Assembly: GCA_032622095.1 (NCBI GenBank)
Contig: CP136065.1
Span: forward strand, 68,045,675-68,109,674
Origin: Siphonodentalium dalli
Taxonomy: Eukaryota > Mollusca > Scaphopoda > Gadilida > Siphonodentaliidae
DNA: 64,000 nucleotides
Direction of reading: 5' to 3'
Each line of letters begins with the position of its first letter. Position 1 is the stretch's first letter. The translations under genes and the position numbers were made by a program. Under the pieces are notes generated by a model. That model did no database searches, had not been told where the DNA came from, and was given only the letters and a program-made list of their open reading frames with translations. Shown piece by piece: positions 11,461 through 23,255 of the stretch.

Positions 11461-11777
11461 TTTGCAGTTACTCAACATGATCTTTATATAGACTCAAATG
11501 AATTACCTCGGCTCTAAAAGAAGGCTTAGAAAAATAGCAAATATATTTGTTTGTCAGACTCCAATGCTGATTTGAGTATTACAATGTGTTCATGTTTCTA
11601 ACTTTTCGCAATGAGTGCCAGCTTTGTGTATTCTGTATTAGCCTCCACATATGGCCTCCACCGAGGAGCGTATTGTATGTTCAGGCATGAATATTATGCT
11701 GGCATTGAATTTTAACGGACAAATCGAACACTGAAGTTGTACTCCTTTGTTAAATTGAGTGTTATGCAATGTCTTAA

Positions 11778-12169
11778 CCCTTTACCCAACAGAAGGGCCC
11801 TGTGCCAATGCATTCTCTTATATATGCGAGTCGACCATAGGTCGCCTCGCATATATAAGAGAATGCATTGGCTTAACACATTAAAAATTATAAAATTGTT
11901 AAAGAATGTAAGAAATAATGGTAAAAAGTGTTAAAAAAAGATTTTTTTTAGGCCAATGCATTCTCTTATATATGCGAGGCGACCTATGGTCGACTCGCAT
12001 ATATAAGAGAATGCATTGGCACAGGGCATAACTGTAACTATCACAATGTGATCAAGGAGCCGGTTCCAATGATATCCATATTTGTATGGTTCTATTGAGA
12101 CAGACCGAAGATATTTTAGGCTGTTGAAGCTTTATTTGGCCGGTTTTGGCCGGTTTGTTGGGTAAAGGG
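11778..12169. mobile_element. TTAA-flanked MITE (locus B)
   Basis: Terminal inverted repeat CCCTTTACCCAACA (11778-11791) with TGTTGGGTAAAGGG (12156-12169), flanked by TTAA on both sides (11774-11777 and 12170-12173). CCC ends and a TTAA duplication are the hallmarks of the piggyBac superfamily. It carries the full paired-palindrome core (11798-12026), then an arm with GCCGGTTTTGGCCGGTTT next to the right end. No ORF for a transposase, so non-autonomous. The same element lies inverted at 40380-40774. Confidence 0.85.
11798..12026. repeat. Paired-palindrome core, locus B
   Basis: Begins CCCTGTGCCAATGC and ends GCATTGGCACAGGG. Palindrome 1 (11804-11872) and palindrome 2 (11952-12020) are each 69 bp: 27-bp perfect arms, one mismatch, then CGACC-ATA-GGTCG. 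Palindrome 2 is the exact reverse complement of palindrome 1. The spacer contains AAATTGTTAAAGAATGTAAG. The core has its own CCCTGTG ends, so it may be an element nested in the outer MITE. Confidence 0.9.
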
Positions 12170-12173
12170 TTAA

Positions 12174-13311
12174 TTGAAACAAATATGTTGTTCTCATATA
12201 TATCTTGCACTCTGTACCATCTATATGTCGATGGACAGAAATTAAATTGAATTGATGTGAACTGAAGAAAGGATGCCGTAATAGCGGCTAATCGTCATCG
12301 TTATGAAATGTGAGCATGGTGACTTCTAGAAATGTTTTATCAAGCCATATACACAGCGAGCATATATGAGATACATGACATAAGTAAATAATTATATTTC
12401 ATGACACGTTGTAGCGTGAAATATTCGAGCGTGTAAGAAACTGTCTACTGCAATGTTATCGGGCATCTTGTATATACATGCATATAGAAAACATTGTCCC
12501 ATAACAAATCCAGATTTGGAAGAAAACATAGTACATATTCATAGTACATACCTTGATCGTGGGTACACTTCTAACTCCGGCAAGAACTAACTATATGGCA
12601 AGTATACATGCGTGTAATTTATCAGGTATCCTTCAAGTATTGTTTGTGTGACACCCTATATTTTTATTATCATACGTGCACGTGAAATGGTCACGGTGGC
12701 GCGATCGCGATGAATCTATTCATTCATTTGCTCTTGCTCCATGTTATTATGAATAGCGGAGTCCACATCGATTAATATTCGACCCACTGCTATACTAGAG
12801 GACGTTCATACACGTTTTTAAAAACTCAAATGCGAATTAGTACATTCTTCACACAACATTAATATAAAATAGGAAAAGTTTTACTACATGCAGACTGCGA
12901 ATAAGTAACATAAATTGGCTATTGGAAACGGATGCCACACTCAACCACCGACTGCATTGGAACAGAGACTATGCATATTTTGTCCCGATAAAGGCCACTG
13001 AAGACGAAAAGCATTTTCTTTCTAGAATGCAGCGTTTACCGCACACCGCGTCTGGAGCTTATTAGACTCACGAAGAAACATTTCACACACTTCGAAAGCA
13101 TGACCCTAAATAAACAACTTGTCAAACTTTTATCCAAAATTGCTCCAGATATATGCAATTCAAGTTGTCATATGATCCGCATAGTATTCTAAGCACGCGA
13201 TAAGCCTCATAATTAATTAATAAATCAATAATCATCAATAATACATGTAAATGAGACTATCCTTTGCACAATCATAGAGCTCTCTGAAGTTGTATATTAT
13301 TCCTATTATTA
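12174..13311. other. Non-coding spacer
   Basis: AT-rich; no gene, RNA or obvious repeat seen. It contains the small palindrome CGCGATCGCG near 12700. Confidence 0.4.
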
Positions 13312-13926
13312 TCTCATATATATTTTGAAGACCTCTGTCTGATGTCTGTCTGTCTGTATGTCTGTCTGTATGTAATACATACATCGGGACGAAACTTGGT
13401 ACGTGTGTGTAGTTTGACCAGGCGGTCGACGTTGTCGTATTGGCGAGCCCGTGTGGCGCCCGCTTCGCGCATGCGCAGACGAGATCTCGGAAACGGGTGG
13501 AGCTATCGACTTGAAATTTGCTATGTGAATGTATCTTGCCCCGGATACGAATTTTATCGGGTCGCCGAGCCCGTGCGACGCCAGCTTCGCGCATGCGCAG
13601 ACGAGATCTCGGAAATGGGTGGAGCTATCGACTTGAAATTTGGTATGTGAATGTATCTTGCCCCGGATACGAATTTTATCGGGTCGCCGAGCCCGTGCGA
13701 CGCCAGCTTCGCGCATGCGTAGACGAGATCTCGGAAACGGGTGGAGCTATCGACTTGAAATTTGCTATGTGTATGTATCTTGTCCCGGATACGAATTTTA
13801 TCGGGTCGCCGAGCCCGTGCGACGCCAGCTTCGCGCATGCGCAGACGAGATCTCGGAAACGGGTGGAGCTATCGACTTGAAATTTGGTTTTTGAATAGCC
13901 CGGACAACGTCGGGCTCATCGGCTAG
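13312..13926 (+). mobile_element. Helitron-like element 1 of a tandem pair
   Basis: Starts TCTCATATATATTTTGAAGA after a host A (13311) and ends CTAG at 13926 before a T. These are the 5'-TC and 3'-CTRR ends, between A and T, expected of Helitrons. The 3' hairpin AGCCCG-GACAACGT-CGGGCT (13897-13916) ends 10 nt before the terminus, as the family requires. A GTCT microsatellite lies near the 5' end (about 13335-13372), and about 3.5 copies of a 122-bp minisatellite fill the interior. It has no Rep/helicase gene, so it is non-autonomous; the layout matches minisatellite-bearing Helitron relatives known in bivalves. Confidence 0.8.
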
Positions 13927-14515
13927 TCTCATATATATTTTGAAGACCTCTGTCTGTCTGTCTGTTTGTTTGTCTGTCTGTCATTAATACAAATCTACGA
14001 TTCTCGACAGGTCGGGACGAAACTTGGTACGTGTGTGTAGTTTGACCAGGCGGTCGACGTTGTCGTATTGGCGAGCCCGTGCGGCGCCCGCTTCGCGCAT
14101 GCGCAGACGAGATCTCGGAAATGGGTGGAGGTATCGACTTGAAATTTGGTATGTGAATGTATCTTGCCCCGGATGCGAATTTTATCGGGTCGCCGAGCCC
14201 GTGCGACGCCAGCTTCGCGCATGCGCAGACGAGATCTCGAAAACGGGTGGAGCTATCGACTTGAAATTTGCTATGTGAATGTATATTGCCCCGGATACGA
14301 ATTTTATCGGGTCGCCGAGCCCGTGCGACGCCAGCTTCGAGCATGCGCAGACGAGATCTCGGAAACGGGTGGAGCTATCGACTTGAAATTTGCTATGTGA
14401 ATGTATCTTGCCCCGGATACGAATTTTATCGGGTCGCCGAGCCCGTGTGACGCCAGCTTCGCGCATGCGCAGACCAGATCTCGGAAACGGGTGGAGCTAT
14501 CGACTTGAAATTTGG
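13440..14515 (+). repeat. 122-bp minisatellite in the Helitron pair
   Basis: Monomers of 122 bp contain GAGATCTCGGAAACGGGTGG, AGCTATCGACTTGAAATTTG, CCCCGGATACGAATTTTATC, GGGTCGCCGAGCCCGTGCGA and CGCGCATGCGCAGAC. They occur in two blocks (about 13440-13886 and 14065-14515), one in each element, separated by unit-specific ends. Because 122 is not a multiple of three, staggered open frames appear on both strands; these are not genes. Confidence 0.95.
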
Positions 14516-14568
14516 TTTTTGAATAGCCCGGACAACGTAGCCCGGACAACGTCGGGCTCATCGGCTAG
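13927..14568 (+). mobile_element. Helitron-like element 2 of a tandem pair
   Basis: Its TC start (13927-13928) follows directly on the CTAG end of element 1, with no spacer, and it ends in its own CTAG at 14565-14568 before a T. It shares the TCTCATATATATTTTGAAGA start, the GTCT microsatellite, the conserved GACGAAACTTGGTACGTGTG block and the 122-bp array. Near the 3' end the segment TAGCCCGGACAACG is duplicated, giving one and a half copies of the terminal hairpin. Confidence 0.8.
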
Positions 14569-16331
14569 TCATATATATATATAAATTATACTGCTTAACA
14601 CATAGTGTACATGTATATGTCAGGTGTATGGATACTGTCCGTATAAGGATGTTTGCCAATTACACTTATTAAATTACACTGGGTAGTTTTCTCACGTAAC
14701 GTTTTGCGAGCATTTTCTCATAGAACCCCCATGGTGCCAGAATATAAACGGAAACATGTATATAACATGCACCAGTACCACAGCTAACCATTGGAAATTA
14801 ACAACTGTGTATTAGCATTCAACTACATAGAAAGAATAAATCGTTCAGGTATTTTAATGCAATAAGTAATTAATTAACACAGTTTACATGTGGAACCACA
14901 GAAAATTCTACTTCTCATGTTTTTTTTGTAAATATGGATTGTATATGCATCGTGCCGTTCATATTCTGGCACCATATGTTTTTTCTATGAGAACATGCCT
15001 GCAACAAAATCCGTGCAAACTTGCCAGTGTATGAAAGTACCCTTAGTTGGCGTTATGGTGGTTATTGTGTCCACCCTCACGTAAATCCCAATACATCATA
15101 GGTCACAGTTCCAACTTAAAGGGGGAACAAGCTTATGTAAACGTGGTATCTAGCATGTTCCTTCTGGGAATTAAATCGAACACGGAGAGACAAGGACGTG
15201 TTTATGAGAAGGCGAACATAAATAATCATACGTAAGTGCACATTTATAACATTAGTTACATACAATTTTGAACAGGATATGTGTGATATGAGGTACATAG
15301 GTTGGAGTATTGCATTGATGGCAGTATACAATCCCATCCATTAAATGTTCCAACAACCAAACCTGCCCCAAGCATTCGATTACATTATGTTTGTTTTCAG
15401 TATTTACTGATTGCGCAGTGTTCCACTTAATTAAAGACCATGTATATGTGTACTACTGGCTGACCTGTGTTTTATTTTATACGTATTTACAATAATATGA
15501 CCACATACGCTAGCGTAATTAACGAACCGCAGCTAAATCACACACATAAGGTATATATGTGGCGTTTTTATATGTGTTATAAAAATAAGTTCATTGATTT
15601 GTTTTCTCGTCAAATAAGATTCACTTAGGACTTACTTCGTTGGGTGCTTATTATTATTAATTACACTCCAGACACAATGGCTCATCGAAAGAGGGGGCCC
15701 AAATAGCAATTCAGTGTATAAATTAGGTCAATCATATACCCGGGTATATGAAAAATCCGAGATTCACAACTAGAAATGAGGGTTTACACGGACACAGATC
15801 CGATAAACCGTAGTATCAATACCGCATGTATTGAAGCGTGCCAGCGTAAACGTATATATATTTATCATGTCACCTGATTGGATCGACCAATGAGGACGCT
15901 CCGTTGGTAGAGGCATATCAGGAGACATCGGGTCATCATCTATGTAGCCCGTCCCATATGGAATCCATATCCCCCCTCAGGGTTCCCATATGGGGTCGAT
16001 GTCCGCCATTTTGTTTTTCATGGAACTCTGCCGCCTCGGGTATATTTTCGGATTATTTTGGCGCCAAGAAAAGGGATATCTGTCGGAAATCAAGTTCTGT
16101 TAATTTAAAGACATAGTACCATATACCAAAACCTGCATGTGATATATTTAAGAAATTCTAAACACTCATAAATTAACTATCAAACTCAAGTTTGTTGTCC
16201 TGCTTCTGGTGATTAGCCATTGACTCAATGCGTTGACGTTCAACGCCAATGTCGCGTCACTGTGACGTTACTTAATTTAATAGCCATAGACAACAAATTT
16301 ACTTACTGGCAGGTAATGAACTTCGTATAAG
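14569..16331. other. Non-coding spacer with one short palindrome
   Basis: No gene recognised. A perfect 18-bp palindrome CATATACCCGGGTATATG lies at 15733-15750. Around 15945-16000 there is a loose inverted pair containing CCCATATGG. The rest is AT-rich spacer. Confidence 0.4.
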
Positions 16332-17528
16332 TACACTCTAATAAATAAGGGTTCTTTGTGGTTCTTTGAAGAACTCAAGGGTTCTCTTAAGAACCCATAG
16401 GTTCCTCGGTGTCAGAAAAGGTTCTCTGTAATCGATAGGGTTCGTCGGTGTTTGACTAGGGTTCTTTTGGATGCTGAAGGGTTCATGACCAAACAATAAT
16501 GCAGTTGTTACATGTACCATGGAGCCGAATTGAGTGATGAACATGAATAAAACATCAACCAGAGAGAAAGGAGGAGTATGTGTTTGTTCGCAGGGTTGGG
16601 GAATAGTAATGTATAATAGTAATAGTACTCTACTATATATTTCGATACTTTCGTGTGTGTGTGTCCTTTATAAACTCGAATACAGCTCGACCAATTGAGC
16701 CAAAACTTGCTATCTAAGGGTAAAAACCACAGGCAGTGCACTCAGACCATTATAGTTTACGGAATGTCGCGATATACGCAAGAAGAAAACATACTATATT
16801 ATCATCGTACGCTATTCCATCTGGAGTTCTTATAAAGGTTCTCTAAAGAACCATGTTGGGATAGATTATGGTTCCCTTAAGAACCATGTTATGATATATG
16901 ATAGGTTCTCTGAAGAACCCTCGTGTGATAATCGTAAAATACACATAAATATATGTTAAAGTGCAGACTAATTCACCACCTTCGGGTATTCAAGAATATG
17001 AATCACACCAAAATTAAGCGAATTGTATATGGAACGTGTAGGTATAAGCTGCCTTGTATATATCATTCCCCAAATGCTTCAATATTATGACAATCTATTA
17101 GTTATTATAAAACACCTCAAAGTGCACTGAACGTCGCGATATACGCAAGAGCGCAAACATACTATATTATCATCGTACGCTATTCCATCTTACAGGTTCT
17201 CTGAAGTTCTCTGTTGGGGTAGATTATGGATCCCTTACGAACCCTGTTCTGATATATGAACGGGTTTCTGGAGAAACCTCGTGTGACCCTTATGATTGTG
17301 TCCTCCGAAGTACCATCTGGGGTTCTTATAAAGGTTCCCTGAAGAACCATGTTCATATTATGGTTCCCTTAAGAACCATATTGGGGTTCTTCTGTTGAAC
17401 CTTATGATATGGTTCTTCAGTAGAACCTTATGATGGGGTCCTTCGAAGCACCAAATAAGGTGCTCCTATTGTGACAAGGTGAAGAACCTTTTTGGGTTCT
17501 CGGAAGGACTTCTGGTTCTAAGAGTGTA
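16332..17528. mobile_element. GGTTCT/AGAACC palindrome element
   Basis: The ends TA-CACTCTAATA (16332) and TTCTAAGAGTG-TA (17528) form a short terminal inverted repeat with TA on both sides, compatible with a TA-targeting (Tc1/mariner-like) element. The interior is crowded with imperfect palindromes of GGTTCTNNNNAGAACC type, for example GGTTCTCTTAAGAACCCA-like units. A segment with TCGCGATATACGCAAGA and ATACTATATTATCATCGTAC occurs twice in direct orientation (about 16770 and 17128), about 360 bp apart. No ORF for a transposase. Confidence 0.65.
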
Positions 17529-17943
17529 ATTCAAATTCTCACACGGAAAACATGATATGTGGGTGACATGATAAAATGGTTACAGGGCTCGTTGTTGCCG
17601 GCTACGGTGTCATGTGAGGCGAAGTGAGATTAATATCGGGCGAGGCGCTAGCTAGTCCTTGGGTTACTGTATATGGCATATTATTTATACGTAATGTATA
17701 CGTAATATATACTATCGACGTAATTACATGCGTCTGTATTTTGGGCACGTATGCATTCTATGATATGCGATGTTTGACTCAGGAAATGGATTAGATGGGG
17801 TTCATACGCGCTATGCAAAATGTTTGTTATTGTGGCGCGAACTGCTTCTCTGATAGAGGACCCATGTGAGCTTGGTGTGCATACATTGCGAGACATGACC
17901 ATTCCAGCGAATGCATATGTCGACTTTTGGTATATATATGGTA

Positions 17944-20900
17944 CTAGCAGGGTTACCCGGCGTTGCCCAGGTTAATGTATATATGCTGTGGATATTTGTT
18001 GGGAATAGAGAATGCTCTTGCTTAAAGTGCATAAATTGTATATTCAAATAGCATCACAAAACATGAGTATTACAGTCATGGAATATAAGTAGTGGCTCAC
18101 CTTGTCAATTGTCATTCTGTTTATCGCGATTAATCCGTTCCACCAATAATGAAGTATTTATTTATTTTCAACTGTGTATACATTAGACGTTATAATATGA
18201 TACATGAACATCATAAACACATTAGTTCGATAAAAGATGATAATTGGGTTTTACATATTGAGATGTATCAATCAATCTAGTGGGTTGGACTAAGATCTCG
18301 AGGACACCTGGCTATCATATCTCCATGAAGATACAGATGTTTCAAAGAAATTTCCAGGTGCTCCTCTGTTCACGGTGCTATATATTGGCTAAATATTCTT
18401 AGTTTAAACAAAATGTTGCTGCGCACATATATCAGCTACATGTGCCAGGCGAGATTTTGAGTTGTTTATGTCAGTCGATGAGTCTGTTCTAAAACCCTTG
18501 TCAGATGTCAGTATTGGTAGGATCCTGAAAAGTCTTGTGCTACTAACTGCATTTTCTTGTATATCAGAAGAAACAATATTTGACTGCACATTGCGACCAC
18601 TATTTTTGAACAGGCCTTCCATATCTCTTGACAAATTGTAACTTTTTGTGGAAACTGTATTGAATGGAACAGACTAAATTTTGTTATTATATATATGCAA
18701 TCCTCTGACGGTTCGAGGTCTCTCAGTTTGCACGAATATATGTATCTCTTCAATAGAATGATAAATATACGTTTAATGCTTCTTCTAGTTATCTCTTTTT
18801 GCTAGCTCATTGTGTGAATGCCTTGATTGCCATTCCCATATAAATATGACTTAAGAAGATATAATTGTTCAAGTGACTTATGTGGGTCACCATGTCGGGA
18901 TTGTGAAATGTGAACGCCAACTACTAAAAATGATATGGAGATGGCCTGGTGACTATATAACTTATATGTGGATATCGGCGAATAGCAATCTTATCAATGA
19001 TAGTGCATATCCGCTCGCCATCCATGACGCAAACGACACCAAATGTGATTTAATTCATGGTATATCATTAGAGAAAAACGTGTATGAATATGGTGGAATT
19101 TGGTTTATTAAATCAATTGTTGATGCAACGCTGACTCGAACAACGCCATATTGCGAAGGTGATTATGTATTCATTTGGTGGAAATCAGCGACAAAACTAT
19201 TTCACCATATTTTTTTATTTTTAAATGTTAACCCGCACCATTATCTTCCTTGTAAAAAGTTACCCCTCTTAGAACGCCTTGGTGCCATCTCGATTGTACC
19301 GCGTGAAGTTATATATAGAACGCACACAGACAGACAAAAAGACAGACAGACAGCACGATTTTATTTCTTGTATCATTTGAGAAGAACGTGTCTGAATTTG
19401 ATGGTAATTGGTACTAAAAATATTTTGTATCAGTTTTGGTGACCCTCCCGTCCCTATTTCGGACTCAAGCTGCACACACTAAGACTCATTAGAGATTAGA
19501 GATGCATATATATGAAATTGGTGAAAATTGGCGAGTATACAAATTCGTATCAAATTTAAGGTCCCCATATCTCTCACCCATAGGGCACCAATTTGGTGTA
19601 TCTAAACCACACGATAAGATTCCTCGTATCACGGAGAAGAATATGTATCAATCTGGTGGAAATCGGCACTAAAAATATAGACATAATTTTTTGTGTCCCT
19701 CTCATCTCTATACACCACTGACTCGAATGGCCCCACTTGTGACATCCTTAAACTTACACTCCTGATATCATGGAGATGATTGTTTATAAGTTTGGTGATA
19801 ATCGGCGACTAAACAATTTTTTTTATCAAATTTGGTGCCAATCCCTCCCCTCTCCATCTCTCACCCAAACAGCACCACTATGGCGTCTTTAAATCACGAT
19901 TAGATTCCTCGTATCATGGATAAGAACGTGTATCAATTTGGTGGAAATTGGCGCTAAAAAAATTGTGCATCAATTTTGGTGCCCCTGTCCCTTTCAATGC
20001 AACCCTGACTCGAATGAGGCCATATTTGACAGATAAAAGCCACGCCATTAGACTCCTCATACCATGGGGATGATTTTGTACAAGTGTGGTGGCAATCGGC
20101 GACTTATTATCAAATTTAGTGCCCACCCCCTCCCAATCTCTCATCCAAAAACAACAATTTGGCGTTGTTAAATCGCACAATTAGATTCCTTGTATCATGA
20201 AGAAGAATATACATCAATTTGGTGGAAATCGGCGCAAAAATTAGTTTTATCAATTTTGGTGCCCCTCTTCCCTTCCGTTCATCCCTGACTCAAACGACGC
20301 CACTTTTGACATATTTAAACCACACCGTTGGATTCTTCATATCATGGGGATGATTATATGTATCTATATACACCACTGACTCGAATGGCCCCACTTGTGA
20401 CATCCTTAAACCACACGATTACACTCATGATATCATGGAGATGATTGTTTATAAGTTTGGTGATAATCGGCGACTAAACAATTTGTTTATCAAATTTGGT
20501 GCCAATCCCTCCCCTCTCCATCTCTCACCCAAACAGCACCACTATGGCGTCTTTAAATCACGATTAGATTCCTCGTATCATGGATAAGAACGTGTATCAA
20601 TTTGGTGGAAATTGGCGCTAAAAAAATTGTGCATCAATTTTGGTGCCCCTGTCCCTTTCAATGCAACACCGAGTCGAATGAGGCCACATTTGACAGATAA
20701 AAGCCACGCCATTAGACTCCTCATACCATGGGGATGATTTTGGATAAGTGTGGTGGCAATCGGCGACTTATTATCAAATTTAGTGCCCACCCCTCCCAAT
20801 CTCATCCAAAAACAACAATTTGGCGTTGTTAAATCGCACAATTAGATTCCTTGTATCACGAAGAAGAATATACATCAATTTGGTGGAAATCGGCGCTAAA

Positions 20901-21337
20901 ATTAGTTTTATCAATATTGGTGCCCCTCTCCCCTTCCGTTCATCCCTGACTCAAACGACGCCACTTTTGACATATTTAAACCACACCGTTGGATTCTTCA
21001 TATCATGGGGATGATTATATGTAAGTTTCGTGGCAATCGGCGACAGAAAAAAAATCTGCCCCCCCCCCCCTTTCGGGTACCCCTGACGCGAACGGCGCGA
21101 CTTTTGCCATATTTAAACCACGCCATTAGATTCCTCATATTATGGGGATGATTATATATAAGTTTGGTGGCAATCAGCGACAAATTTTTGTTCTGACCCT
21201 CCCCCTTTTCTGCCCCTGACAACAACGGCGTCACTTTAGAAAATTCTAACCCCGACCATTATCTTTCTCGTAAAAAGCTACTCCTAGTAGACCCCTTTGG
21301 CATCATCTAAATGGTCCCCTGTGAATTTCTATAGAAC

Positions 21338-21372
<35 letters not shown>

Positions 21373-21392
21373 TTCGCAAATATAGATATAGA
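17944..21392 (-). mobile_element. Helitron-like element, reverse strand
   Basis: On the minus strand it ends ACCTGG-GCAACG-CCGGGT, AACCCTG, CTAG, then host T: a 6-bp hairpin 11 nt from a CTAG terminus (plus 17944). Its 5' side reads TCTATATCTATATTTGCGAA, then GTCT microsatellite (plus 21331-21371), closely parallel to the TC start and GTCT run of the elements at 13.3 kb. The interior is a minisatellite array. A second, older GTCT block at 19326-19353 with the same flank (GTTCTATA) shows that the interior is composite. No Rep/helicase coding region. Confidence 0.65.
18890..21310 (-). repeat. Approx. 165-bp minisatellite with a 660-bp duplication
   Basis: Diverged monomers contain TTTGGTGGAAATCGGCG, ATCAATTTTGGTGCCCCT, GACTCGAACGACGCCACT-like and ATCATGGGGATGATTAT blocks. 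Within it, 19706-20364 and 20365-21023 are near-identical: markers repeat 658-664 bp apart, so four monomers were duplicated recently as a higher-order unit. The 189-codon frame at 18873-19442 runs through this array and its microsatellite and is judged non-coding. Confidence 0.85.
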
Positions 21393-22084
21393 TAAAGAGT
21401 GGTCATTCCGGATAAATATAAGGTAGCGATAGAACAAAAGGGCTGGGTTTAATTTTATACAATGATCCGAAATGATTATTTGGAGAATGTTATATAGTCT
21501 GAGGAGATCAGTTTGATTAAAAATAAATGTAAACATAACCGCGTATTCAATTGTCCATGCCAATCTAATGATATTTGGAAAGATGTACATTACTTTGGCA
21601 GGACAAAGTCCTTGTCATGTGTTAGAATCATAGAAGAACGCAATCTTATGTATTTATATAATTGGTGTAGGCAATGTTATGTGAGAGTATCTAGATATTG
21701 TCTCGGTTAATGTATAGTCTGCTATACGGTTATCTTGTAAACATCCAAATTGTTTTCCTGGTCGATTATGTTGTGTTTTTTTAAAGTGTGAGCAGTGTCT
21801 GTAAGTACACATACTTCCAATGCAGATGACGTTTTTCGGATTTCAGTTAATTACGAATTGCAATTTTTCAATTACGCTGCCCGTACTTATCTCATGTATG
21901 TTTTTTTCCCAATTTAAAGACATATTATGGACTTGTTCGGGTGCGTGAAACTGATAAGTTAGTACTCAGGTGCTATGCCAAGTGTGGGAATGTACCACTC
22001 TACTAACATTACAGCAAATCTCAAGGAAAGTCACCATACCACTCCATAGATATCATCGTCTGAACTACGCATAATTGTAAATAT
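21393..22084. other. Non-coding spacer
   Basis: AT-rich; no recognised feature. Confidence 0.4.
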
Positions 22085-22300
22085 TTACATCTCGATTCGG
22101 GACGCAACAATCGGCGATAAACTAACGCAAATGATTTCGCCATCGAGAGTCACTGCATTTAACTAATAAATAAGAATGAAGATGTGTGTGCTGTAAATTT
22201 TGGTTAATATTCGTAAAAATAACTACTTTGAGCAAGATTATTCTCCATTTCTATATGATCGCACTACCGGATTGTTTCACATCACTTTAAATACACGGTT
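22085..22300 (+). repeat. ATTCGGGAC dispersed repeat, copy 2
   Basis: Contains CTCGATTCGGGACGCAACAA, GGCGATAAACTAACG, TTTCGCCATCGAGAGTCA, TTCTCCATTTCTAT and TTTCACATCACTTTAAAT, all present in the same order at 24765-24970. The pair brackets the minisatellite element at 23.3-24.3 kb at a spacing of about 2.68 kb. Confidence 0.75.
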
Positions 22301-23255
22301 CAGCAATAAGGCTTGGTACAAAATGTTTTTGTACATCAGTTTTCTTGTTTCTATCCTCGGTCATGAGTGCGTCTGGACACGCTGATTGTAAGGCTGTGTG
22401 CCAGCTTACGACAGAATTATGTGTCGCTCATTGTATTCCCAATCGACCTGCCCTCGCGATAGATATGGTGACTGTATTAATGCAGTAAATCAAATCAAAA
22501 TGGCTGTACATACATGATTAAGGTCGAATTGTGTATGGAGTTGCTTTATGAAATTTAACCAAATATCGAACAATGGGAACAGTCCCTTAGAATACCCCAA
22601 CAATGCAATAACAGTGCAACACCATTGCGTTATTATTCTGAAGATCGACAATCTGTCTATGTATCGACCTCTCTTGTCCCTGTGTATTAATAACGCCGAC
22701 ATGCGGGTCGATTTGAGCCGTGTCCCGTAAACACATTATATATATTTAAAATTGTGAAATAAATGGTCATCTAAGAAAGTTTGTCAGGCATGTAATTAAA
22801 TTAGCCAGCGATATGCATCCGTCTGCATTGGTTTAGTCTGTCGTCTGCTCACATTTCATGAATATCTATCCAGATGATTAATAAATAATTCCAATAATGT
22901 ATCCTTTCATAACTGAATCGGAGAATCCATTCAGTCAAAAGGTTTACAATAGACACCGTTCGCATAATGAATGACCGTCCAAAAAAACGTTTTCGCAGAA
23001 TTGACGACAATCATGCTTGCGAGTCGCAGTAATGTGATTATGGTTCTGTGTGTAGTGATTATTTTGTACTTAATTATGTTTTTATCGGGTCATAACATAG
23101 CGATTTGTGTTTCGCAAGATTCTCGCAAGATTGCCACAAATATAAATGAAAGAGTCAATGACACCGTAGCTCAACCTGGGAAGGAGTTATTTGTTTGCTG
23201 AGCAATGAATATAATGATAATAAAGGAAAGTAAACTAGAAGTCAACCCGAAAATC
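22301..23255. other. Non-coding spacer, possible small membrane ORF
   Basis: The only frame of note is 22971-23201 (+), whose translation has one hydrophobic stretch (residues about 22-40) and no homology I recognise. A competing ATG four bases upstream opens another frame. I do not call it a gene. Confidence 0.3.

Noticed and set aside
13440-14515. Regular repeats that could suggest a CRISPR array
   Set aside because: Monomers are contiguous 122-bp units with no unique spacers, and the window is eukaryotic.
13235-14584. More than a dozen overlapping ORFs of 60-142 codons on both strands
   Set aside because: All are frames of the 122-bp minisatellite, staggered by its period.
18873-19442. 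189-codon plus-strand ORF, second longest in the window
   Set aside because: It runs through diverged minisatellite monomers and an ACAG microsatellite, and its translation shows no domain; length is explained by the repeat.
22971-23201. 76-codon ORF with one hydrophobic segment
   Set aside because: No homology, a competing upstream ATG in another frame, and no splice or promoter support.
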